This document shows positions 7,847 through 18,068 of a DNA stretch of 64,000 bases, piece after piece. The stretch lies in contig NZ_PUIA01000081.1 of the NCBI RefSeq assembly GCF_002967715.1, forward strand, positions 186,001 through 250,000, written 5' to 3'. Origin of the DNA: Blastopirellula marina. GTDB lineage: Bacteria > Planctomycetota > Planctomycetia > Pirellulales > Pirellulaceae. Each line of letters opens with the position of its first letter. The stretch's first letter is position 1. The translations under genes and the position numbers were made by a program. The notes beneath the pieces are model-generated. The model saw only the letters and a list, made by a program, of their open reading frames with translations. It was not told where the DNA came from and did no database searches.

Positions 7847-9295
7847 CTACGGAAGGGAGAATGGAAACGGAAGCGGGAAGGGGAAGTCGTTATTCGATGG
7901 GGGTTGATATCCATCGGATAGTGTTGCCAAAAATGCGACAATCGCAAGTTCCTCTTCTTCGGTCAGTTCCAGATCACCGACAATACCCTGCGTGAGATTG
8001 ACCGGCACCTCAGGTTCATCAAATTCGCCTGGTATGTCACGAGCATTGTAGAAGTGAACAATTTCTTCCATCGATTTAAAGACTCCATTGTGCGCGTAGG
8101 CTTTGACGAACCCGGGGAAGGGTCTTAAGTTCACATTTCGCAATGTTGGTGTTTTGTGACGTCCTTCGGCATTGTCGATATCCTCCTGCGTGATCTCCTT
8201 ATTCAGCATCTTCAAGGGTGCTTCCTCCGCAGGATCTGCTTGCTGAGCGAGAAAGAATTTCTCGAGCGTCGCGGCCAGGCCACGATCGACAAAGTTCGCA
8301 CGATCAGGATTGAAACGACGTGGAATAAAGTAGAACGGATTGTCTGGATTCTTCGGAATGCCGATATTGTGATAGGCAAAGTCCGTGAACACAGCTGGCT
8401 CACCGTTGGGGCCTGGCTGTTCGGAATGGCAGACGCCACAACGACCTTTTCCCTGATTCCCCCGCGGAAATGAGGTACGCCCCTCTTCTTCATTTGCGTC
8501 AAGCAGCGATACGCCATCAAACGGACTCTCGAACAGCCAAAGTCCAAGCTTTTCCTGCTCGGTCAGTTCGACGTCGCCGGCGAGCCAGGCGTCGAACTTG
8601 GAAGAATAAGGATTGACCTCGCTGGAACGTTCAAACGCGGCAATCGATTTGACGATTTGATCGTACGCTTGCTCAACCACTTCATCGTCCTGGAAATTGA
8701 GCGAACCGGGTCCCCAAACATTGAGGAACTGCTGGCGATATATCGAGAAAAACACCTTGCGAACGACGGCCTTTTTGTTGGGAACGTTCTGCTCGAGTGG
8801 GTTCAGGAACGGAGCCAATGCCTGCTCAGCCAGTGGATCAAACTCTGGGCTGCTGTCGGATTCCGGGAACATTGCATGATGCCCCGATGCACGGCCATCC
8901 CAGAACATCCCTCCCGCCCAGTCGACACCAAACGGATCAGGTCCCACATAGGTCAGGTCACCAGAATCACCTGCATAAGCGGCCGAAGGTGGCTTGCGGG
9001 CACCAAAGCGATTAGGAATCGCCCCGAAATGAGGCCCCCAAAGAAAGTTGACAAACAGATTGGGGCTCGTAAAACCCGTTTGCGGGGCATGGCAAGTGAC
9101 ACAACCTTGCCCCGCCGGTACGGAAAGATTCGTATCATTAAACAGTGAACGCCCCAGTTGCTCGATTGGCTCCAGGTTGTCTTGTTGTGGTGCCAGCGGA
9201 AACCCAAAAAAGCCTTGAGCGCTGGCGGCCTGAGCACTTGCTGCTAACACAACCGCAACGAACAAGTACGAAAGTAGCTTGCAATGAAGTAACAT
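7847..9295 (-). CDS. Secreted diheme cytochrome c peroxidase (MauG/CcpA family)
   Basis: A 482-residue exported protein. The start at 9295 (MLLHCKLLSYLFVAVVLAASA) gives a signal peptide and has GGGGGA about 10 bases upstream; a longer frame to 9382 would bury the signal. Two c-type heme motifs are seen, CVTCH near residue 66 and CGVCH near residue 287, the arrangement of bacterial diheme peroxidases that reduce H2O2 in the periplasm with electrons from small cytochromes. MauG-like proteins share this layout, so the substrate is not certain. The tail FPFPLPFPFSLP is low complexity. The gene is monocistronic. Confidence 0.88.
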   Translation of the reverse strand: MLLHCKLLSYLFVAVVLAASAQAASAQGFFGFPLAPQQDNLEPIEQLGRSLFNDTNLSVPAGQGCVTCHAPQTGFTSPNLFVNFLWGPHFGAIPNRFGARKPPSAAYAGDSGDLTYVGPDPFGVDWAGGMFWDGRASGHHAMFPESDSSPEFDPLAEQALAPFLNPLEQNVPNKKAVVRKVFFSIYRQQFLNVWGPGSLNFQDDEVVEQAYDQIVKSIAAFERSSEVNPYSSKFDAWLAGDVELTEQEKLGLWLFESPFDGVSLLDANEEEGRTSFPRGNQGKGRCGVCHSEQPGPNGEPAVFTDFAYHNIGIPKNPDNPFYFIPRRFNPDRANFVDRGLAATLEKFFLAQQADPAEEAPLKMLNKEITQEDIDNAEGRHKTPTLRNVNLRPFPGFVKAYAHNGVFKSMEEIVHFYNARDIPGEFDEPEVPVNLTQGIVGDLELTEEEELAIVAFLATLSDGYQPPSNNDFPFPLPFPFSLP

Positions 9296-10180
9296 TTTTT
9301 TAATTCCCCCGATGATGGTTCGTCTCGCAGGTTTCGTCAAAAGAAAGATATTCAACCCGAGTCGGCGGGGGCGGGCGGGCAATTGGCCTTATAAGTAACG
9401 ATGGAAGCGATACAAAATGCAAAGGCCCCGGAAGCGATTCCGTTTGGATCGCTTCAAGAAGATCGAATAAACGGTTTCGATCTTTACTGTTCATATCCCT
9501 GCGCTACAATCGTTTTGAGTGTCGCGAGCGCATACCAATAGCGCTCTTTGATACCATGGTCAGCAAGTCTTCCGGTTGGCGCTGGGACTTACTGGCCATC
9601 TTTATGCGCGCCCCGTCTGGGACGAGCTCTTAAATCAACGAATTGGCGTCAATTCAGTTCGTAGCGGTGTGCGTTAACGGCAAAGTCTTGAGGAAGCAGA
9701 GTCTTGAGGAATCTGCCACCAAGCTTGAGCACTCGCATTGAGTGCATTAGGCCCTAGACGTCGAACCCATGTCGCAAAGAACACTTGACAACGTCTTGAA
9801 GATCTCGGCTATCAAATAAGCGAGAGACGCTCGTACTAAAGAGGATTGGTGGACCTGAAATAACTCGAAAGATGTTCCCGCTTTACCGATTCCACAAATC
9901 GAAAACGCTACCCAAAACATTGGTACGGAAACGACATTGTCGAGAAAGCCCGCGCTGCCCCTGACAGGTCTGTGTACTTTGCTTAACCGTTACAAGTTGA
10001 CATTGAACACGCTTCCTTTTGTAACGCCTTCACCGGTCAAGTCAATGAACTTGGATACGTATTTGCCAACATTCTGGGAGCTTTTGGCAAACTACAAGAG
10101 GGGCCATACAGAAACACGCAGGATCTACCCAAGAAACAAACAAAGGGCTACTCCACATGTCATGAAGCAGCCCTTTTCAG
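9296..10180. other. 885-base stretch without a recognisable gene
   Basis: I see no supported coding sequence. It contains a short direct repeat AGTCTTGAGGAA at 9684-9695 and 9700-9711 and is more AT-rich than its surroundings towards 9880-10150. The frame 9937-10242 runs into the tRNA on the opposite strand and has no ribosome binding site. The right part may carry the 3' trailer of the tRNA transcript. Confidence 0.5.
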
Positions 10181-10253
<73 letters not shown>

Positions 10254-10436
10254 GGTTGGGAAGGGAACCAGTTTCCGCCGGATGGGCGGGATTGTCAAGG
10301 GGCCGTCTTGGGGCTGCTCGTCGTAACTGGTTTCTGGTGGCCATTTTGCTGCAAAATCAGCTTTCCTCGTTCTTACTCATAAGACCGCATTACTGCCGAT
10401 AAGTTCACCGGGCGTGCGAGAAATTGCTCGTCGCAG

Positions 10437-11852
10437 CTACGCCAGAATGTCGTGCAATACATGCCCGTGGACATCGGTCAGACGCATGTCCCTACCGCTG
10501 AAGCGGAAGGTCAGGCGGCGATGGTCGACCCCCAGCAGATGCAGGATCGTCGCGTGCAGGTCGTGCATTTCCGCACGGTTCTCGACCACCTTGTAGCCGA
10601 ATTCGTCGGTACTGCCATAAACGGTGCCCCCTTTGACGCCGCCGCCGGCCATCCACATGGTGAAGCCGAACGGGTTGTGGTCGCGGCCATTCTTGCCCTG
10701 GGCGAAGGGAGTCCGGCCGAACTCGCCACCCCACACGACCAGCGTCGAATCGAGCATCCCGCGTCGCTTCAAATCGGAAAGCAGTGCGGCAATCGGCTGA
10801 TCGACTGCCAGGCAGTTTTTCTCGTGCCCATCTTTGAGATTGCTATGCTGATCCCAGCGGTCGTGACCGACGTTGGGCACCGTCAGCTCGACAAAACGAA
10901 CGCCTCGTTCGACCAGTCTCCGCGAAAGGAGACAAAGCCGCCCAAAGGTTTTCGTCGGGTCGTAGTCATGGTTCAGACCATACTCTTCGAGCGTCTGCGG
11001 GGTTTCGTCGGCCAGATCCATCAAATCAGGCACAGCCGATTGCATGCGATAGGCCAGTTCGTAATTGGCGATCGCCGATTCCATTTGATCGTTCGCGCCA
11101 ACCTGGTTAAGCGTCAGTAGGTCGAGCTTGCTCAGTAGATCCAACTTGCTTCGCTGGGCGGCAGGGCTCTTGTCGCGCGATTGGATGTTGGCCACCGGTG
11201 GGTCGCTGGCCGCGAAGATCGATCCTTGAAATGCCGCCGGCAGGAAACCGCTATTGAAGTTATCAAGCCCGCCCGGCGGAATCAGCCCGCCGTTAAGCAC
11301 CACGAAGCCTGGTAGGTTATCGTTCTCACTTCCTAAGCCGTAGGTGGTCCAGGCCCCCATGCTCGGTCGACCTTGCAGACCGCTGCCGGTGTGCAGGAAA
11401 TAGTTGGCGTTGGTATGCTCTGAGAAGTTCGACGTCATCGAGCGAATAACGGCAAGCTCATCCACATGCTTGGCCACGTGCGGAAAGAGCTCACTGACCT
11501 CGATTCCACTCTGGCCATGCTTCTGAAACTTCCAAGGGCTGGCCAGTGTGCCACCCAGATTATTGAACTGCGTCGGTTCCGTCGCTGCCGGGAATGGTTG
11601 ACCGTCGTACTTGTTGAGCAGCGGCTTGGGATCAAACGTATCGACCTGCGAAGGGCCGCCATCCATGTACAGGAAGATAACACTACGAACCTTGGGGGAT
11701 ACATGCGGAGCCCTTAACAGGCCCAGCCCTTCGGCCGCGAAAGCGTCGCGTTGTAGCATCCAGTTGAGTGCGACCGCACCAAAACCGCAGGCCGCCTGAC
11801 CCAACCATTGGCGGCGACTTGGCATTCTGGAATGTTGAGGACAAGAATCCAC
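10437..11852 (-). CDS. DUF1501 domain protein (sulfatase-like fold), Tat-type signal
   Basis: A 471-residue protein of the DUF1501 family, very common in planctomycetes. The N-terminus has a twin-arginine-like stretch SRRQWLGQAACGFGAVAL, and the body contains the family segments VRSVIFLYMDGGPSQVDTFD, WGGEFGRTPFAQ and GRDHNPFGFTMWMAGGGV, which resemble metal-binding parts of alkaline-phosphatase/sulfatase superfamily members. Function is not known. The GTG at 11852 is preferred as start because GGGGAG lies 7 bases before it; an ATG at 11825 is the alternative. It starts 15 bases after the DUF1553 gene's stop, so the two are an operon. Confidence 0.9.
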   Translation of the reverse strand: MDSCPQHSRMPSRRQWLGQAACGFGAVALNWMLQRDAFAAEGLGLLRAPHVSPKVRSVIFLYMDGGPSQVDTFDPKPLLNKYDGQPFPAATEPTQFNNLGGTLASPWKFQKHGQSGIEVSELFPHVAKHVDELAVIRSMTSNFSEHTNANYFLHTGSGLQGRPSMGAWTTYGLGSENDNLPGFVVLNGGLIPPGGLDNFNSGFLPAAFQGSIFAASDPPVANIQSRDKSPAAQRSKLDLLSKLDLLTLNQVGANDQMESAIANYELAYRMQSAVPDLMDLADETPQTLEEYGLNHDYDPTKTFGRLCLLSRRLVERGVRFVELTVPNVGHDRWDQHSNLKDGHEKNCLAVDQPIAALLSDLKRRGMLDSTLVVWGGEFGRTPFAQGKNGRDHNPFGFTMWMAGGGVKGGTVYGSTDEFGYKVVENRAEMHDLHATILHLLGVDHRRLTFRFSGRDMRLTDVHGHVLHDILA

Positions 11853-11867
11853 GCGGCGACTCCCCGG

Positions 11868-15161
<3,294 letters not shown>

Positions 15162-15324
15162 AGTTTCCGCTAGGGCAGGAGTTTTCAAAGGCGGGAAGGC
15201 AGGATGGAACTTCCTTACCTTAGCAATTCAGGCCTTGAATTGCCATATTTCCTGGCTCAATTTTACCTCCTGGCTCAACATAGTGCTCAGATAGTCAACC
15301 TTATTTGCGAGTGAAATCGAAGAT

Positions 15325-15894
15325 ATGGCCTGCCAACTAGCTCTGAAAGAGTGGAACATCGTCTGCGAAGCGATCGCCCGCGGCCAACAGATCGTCTTGG
15401 CTCGCAAGGGAGGAATCTCCGAGCCGGAAGGTGAGTTCGAGTTGCCCAAGAATCGCTTCTGGCTATATCCCACCCATTTCCATGAAGCCGAATCGAAGCT
15501 TAACGGCATGGGGAAGATGTTGCTGGCCGATCACCCCGAGTTCACGCAGCCACCTGCCACGCCGGAAATGACGATGCATTTGGTATGCGAAGTGGCCGAG
15601 GCGATCTACCTGGAAGACGAAGCGAAGCTCGACGCATCACTCTTCGAGCAAATTCTCAACCGCGAAGCCTTGCACATGCGATACCACTACCGGGCCCCTG
15701 GGATCCACATGTTGGTTGTACGTGCTTACGAGGCAACCCAGTCGGCAACGATCATTCCGACCGCTGCGATGTCCGGTTGTAAGAGTTGGGTCGAGTTGAA
15801 CGAGCCCCTGGAAACCGGCGATTTACAGCCCGTAATCGCGGATGCCGATTTTGAAGTACGCAAAAATTTGCTACTTTCCGCCCTGCGCGCGTGA
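15325..15894 (+). CDS. DUF1802 family protein
   Basis: A 189-residue cytosolic protein with the DUF1802 opening ALKEWNIVCEAIARGQQIVL and ARKGGISEPEGEF, followed by ELPKNRFWLYPTHFHEAES. The family is widespread in cyanobacteria and planctomycetes and has no assigned function. The protein has no signal peptide or membrane segment. It is divergent from the DUF1553 gene and upstream, on the same strand, of the short transcript at 16.1-16.27 kb, whose terminator could also end this message because no other terminator follows its stop. Confidence 0.8.
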   Translation: MACQLALKEWNIVCEAIARGQQIVLARKGGISEPEGEFELPKNRFWLYPTHFHEAESKLNGMGKMLLADHPEFTQPPATPEMTMHLVCEVAEAIYLEDEAKLDASLFEQILNREALHMRYHYRAPGIHMLVVRAYEATQSATIIPTAAMSGCKSWVELNEPLETGDLQPVIADADFEVRKNLLLSALRA

Positions 15895-16087
15895 ACCTAC
15901 AATTCTACTGCCCTGTCCTAAGGGGGCGTTCACGGAGAAACGAGTTTTTGAAAATGCTCTTGTCATTTTAGAAAACTTGGTTCAAAGTGAGTTTACCTAG
16001 GGTCGCGTTACGCAGCGCGACATTACTGAAGACCTGAGGTCGGCTCTACACGGCGTTCTGTCCGGCCAACATGGTGAGCTTTAGTAG
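15895..16087 (+). other. Leader region of the small transcript
   Basis: 193 bases after the DUF1802 stop with no coding sequence. It probably holds the promoter of the downstream small unit or the 3' untranslated region of the DUF1802 message; a run TTTTGAAAATGCTCTTGTCATTTTAG is AT-rich. I could not place -35/-10 boxes with confidence. Confidence 0.4.
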
Positions 16088-16109
16088 AAAGGAGGTGTTC
16101 CAGTGGAAT

Positions 16110-16199
16110 ATGTCTGTACCAGCCGTAGAGGTGGCTCTGCCTAACGGCTACCGGCGGGTTGCCGGTAGGCAACCACATTCCTATCGGAACCTCTTCTGA
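16110..16199 (+). CDS. Possible 29-residue peptide (with an overlapping 13-residue frame)
   Basis: Two tiny frames follow the strong ribosome binding site at 16088-16097. GTG at 16103, at ideal spacing, encodes VEYVCTSRRGGSA and stops at 16144. ATG at 16110, 14 bases after GGAGG, encodes 29 residues beginning MSVPAVEVALPNGYRR and stops at 16199, before the terminator. I recognise neither peptide. The ideal spacing favours the 13-residue frame as translated; the longer frame fills the transcript better. A leader-peptide arrangement is possible because the first stop lies just before the alternative hairpins. Confidence 0.35.
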   Translation: MSVPAVEVALPNGYRRVAGRQPHSYRNLF

Positions 16200-16224
16200 G
16201 AATCCGATCAGGCTACCAATGAGG

Positions 16225-16266
16225 CTCCGCAGGTCCCACAAGGGACTTGCGGAGTTCTCTTTTTTC
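16225..16266 (+). terminator. Strong intrinsic terminator of the small transcript
   Basis: A 13-bp stem, CTCCGCAGGTCCC (16225-16237) with GGGACTTGCGGAG (16242-16254), one G-T pair, ACAA loop, then TTCTCTTTTTT. The T run is only on the plus-strand side, which sets the direction. Confidence 0.9.
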
Positions 16267-16366
16267 TTGGCCCGTGCATCTAGCCACAGTGGGCACAAAG
16301 ATCACCGAGAGTTCATCTCCCAACGACAGACGAAACTCACTGCACAATCAAGCAATGAGCGCATAA

Positions 16367-16397
16367 AAAAACGCCGGACAAACTGCCCGGCGTTTTT
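16367..16397 (-). terminator. Intrinsic terminator of the DUF1559-lipoprotein unit
   Basis: AAAAACGCCGG (16367-16377) pairs with CCGGCGTTTTT (16387-16397). On the minus strand the hairpin is followed by more T, 14 bases after the lipoprotein stop codon. The A/T-flanked stem could also work on the plus strand. Confidence 0.85.
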
Positions 16398-16411
16398 CAG
16401 ATGGGGAGTGC

Positions 16412-16804
16412 TTACTTCTTCAAGTCGAAGGCATAGGTGTTCTCAGGCTTGTTCTCGACGTTTGCCGTCAACGTGGTAGCCGTGTTGTACTTCTTGGGAA
16501 TGTACGGCACGTAGTTGGGCAAGCCATCGGGGGCCGGCTTATCACTGATCTTGTTGGCCGTGATCTCGACTTTCTTTTCGCCTGGTGGGGCGATGAACGA
16601 GAACTCGCCGTTGGTGATAGGACCTGCTCCGACAGGCCCTTCGCCGTTGGTAGGTATGAACAAGATTTCGCCCGTTTCTACTGGTTCACCTTCGAAGGTG
16701 ACCGTACCTTTGACCACAATTTCGGTCGGACCGCCACAGCCAAGTAGCGGCACCATCAGGCCCAGCACCACGAGCAGGGCCATCGATTTCCACGCGTATC
16801 GCAT
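16412..16804 (-). CDS. Small lipoprotein with carboxypeptidase-regulatory-like (beta-sandwich) fold
   Basis: A 130-residue protein with a lipoprotein signal ending in LLGCGG (cysteine near residue 23). The mature part begins VKGTVTFEGEPVETGEILFIP, with FSFIAPPGEKKVEI later, the pattern of transthyretin-like or carboxypeptidase regulatory-like domains found in many planctomycete lipoproteins. It lies 58 bases downstream of a DUF1559 gene, a pairing common in this phylum. Function is unknown; an extracytoplasmic partner of the DUF1559 protein is an inference. A terminator follows it. Confidence 0.8.
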   Translation of the reverse strand: MRYAWKSMALLVVLGLMVPLLGCGGPTEIVVKGTVTFEGEPVETGEILFIPTNGEGPVGAGPITNGEFSFIAPPGEKKVEITANKISDKPAPDGLPNYVPYIPKKYNTATTLTANVENKPENTYAFDLKK

Positions 16805-16862
16805 AACTTCCTTTCAGGAAACGTGTCTTGCAAATTCAAAGCGAAATGTGCCGGCGAATCGA

Positions 16863-17810
16863 TTAATATTCGCCGGGCACTTCACCGCCAGCACGCGTGC
16901 CCAGGTCTTGCCAGGTTTGCGTGTTGACCGTCTCCGAAACAAACTGCACGCTGGCATCCATCAAGGTGATCATGGCACCACCGGGATGGTTGCTTCGCGA
17001 ATAAAGGACCTGCGTGTTGGTGTCGCTGACACATGGGGCATACGACGGCGACGGTGGCGAACCTTGGCAGATACGTGTCTTATCGGCAGCGGTCGTGTTA
17101 GGTGGCAGCCGCGTGCTCACGATGCTGCTCAGGTGGTCAGCGCGGTAGTAGCGACCACGCCAGTCACGGGCACCAGCCACGTTCGATTTGACCAGCAGAA
17201 TTTCCGCGGCCATCACCGTGTTAGCGGTACCGTCGGTGCACGACGAGAAGTCCGTATCCGACTGATAGAAAAACATCCCGTTCGCGGTGTTATCCGTCGT
17301 CGTCGTGATTTCTTCGTTTCCGTGACACAGCAAATAATTGCCATGGAAACCGTCGTTAAAGTCTGGCGGCGGATCCGCGGTGCCGTGTACTTCGCCGGTC
17401 TGACCACGATTAGGGTCCGATGGGCACATTAGCGTTTCGATCTTCGTGTTCATCAGGTCGCTGGGAAACGCGTTCGAGTTTCGTGTCAGCATGTAAGGTT
17501 GAAGCTGATCGTGCAGTGGGCCTTGCTCTAGAAACGGCAGCAGCACCGGCATCCACGACATGGAATGCGGGGGCGTAGGCATTGAGCTGTTAAGCCCACT
17601 GGCAAACACGCCTGGGGGAAATACCCGATGTGTGTCATGGTAGTTGTGCATCGCCAAGCCCAACTGTTTTTGATGATTGGAGCATGTCATGCGTCGAGCG
17701 GCTTCACGGGCCTGCTGCACGGCCGGCAGCAAAAGCGCGATGAGCACGCCGATAATCGCAATGACAACCAGCAGTTCGACGAGCGTAAAGCCCGCCCTCT
17801 TGAGCGTCAT
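16863..17810 (-). CDS. DUF1559 protein with type IV pilin-like N-terminus
   Basis: A 315-residue protein starting MTLKRAGFTLVELLVVIAII, a prepilin cleavage site (G/FTLVE) and hydrophobic helix, followed by ALLLPAVQQAREAARRMTCS and the DUF1559 body (KQLGLAMHNYHDTHRVFPPG). The C-terminal NHPGGAMITLMDASVQF is the end motif of the family. Planctomycete genomes carry tens of such genes. The start at 17810 was chosen because it places the pilin signal at the N-terminus and has AAGGA about 11 bases upstream; the frame is open to 17921. It probably exports through a type II/IV pilus-like machine. It is the first gene of a two-gene unit with the lipoprotein. Confidence 0.9.
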   Translation of the reverse strand: MTLKRAGFTLVELLVVIAIIGVLIALLLPAVQQAREAARRMTCSNHQKQLGLAMHNYHDTHRVFPPGVFASGLNSSMPTPPHSMSWMPVLLPFLEQGPLHDQLQPYMLTRNSNAFPSDLMNTKIETLMCPSDPNRGQTGEVHGTADPPPDFNDGFHGNYLLCHGNEEITTTTDNTANGMFFYQSDTDFSSCTDGTANTVMAAEILLVKSNVAGARDWRGRYYRADHLSSIVSTRLPPNTTAADKTRICQGSPPSPSYAPCVSDTNTQVLYSRSNHPGGAMITLMDASVQFVSETVNTQTWQDLGTRAGGEVPGEY

Positions 17811-18003
17811 GGGGTAGTAATCCTTCAGGGGTAAATAAATAGATAAAGGAAAAGTGTCCATCACACGCATTCTATAAAGTCGCGTTATCTCGCATACATA
17901 TATTTTTGCCAATACCAGCAATTTTTTTACATCTCCCCCATTTGACGGACGCCATTTTCAGAGAGCGTCAAATACCACTAGGATCCCAGGAGACGCCATA
18001 AAA

Positions 18004-18031
18004 AAACGCCGGAGTATTCACTCCGGCGTTT
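18004..18031 (-). terminator. Intrinsic terminator of the metalloprotease gene
   Basis: Perfect 12-bp stem AAACGCCGGAGT/ACTCCGGCGTTT with ATTC loop. On the minus strand it is followed by TTT TATGG and lies 37 bases past the metalloprotease stop. The stem core resembles that at 16367-16397. Confidence 0.85.
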
Positions 18032-18068
18032 ATCTCTGTTTTAAAGTCGCGTCAAAAGCTTAGCAGGC

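Larger units (their letters stand above)
16088..16266 (+). ncRNA. Candidate small structured transcript with perfect Shine-Dalgarno and terminator
   Basis: From 16088 the plus strand has AAAGGAGGTG (16088-16097), a ten-base complement to the anti-Shine-Dalgarno, then two overlapping tiny reading frames, two mutually exclusive hairpins and a textbook terminator. Hairpin A pairs CTACCGGC (16148-16155) with GCCGGTAG (16161-16168). Hairpin B pairs GGTTGCC (16157-16163) with GGCAACC (16168-16174) around a GGTA loop. A and B share bases, as in attenuators. A dyad TTCC..GGAA follows at 16178-16189. I do not recognise a named RNA family with certainty. Confidence 0.45.

Noticed and set aside
16080-16105. 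Minus-strand resemblance to the 3' end of 16S rRNA (CACCTCCTTTCT)
   Set aside because: The sequence is the complement of a perfect Shine-Dalgarno on the plus strand, and no further rRNA similarity extends upstream.
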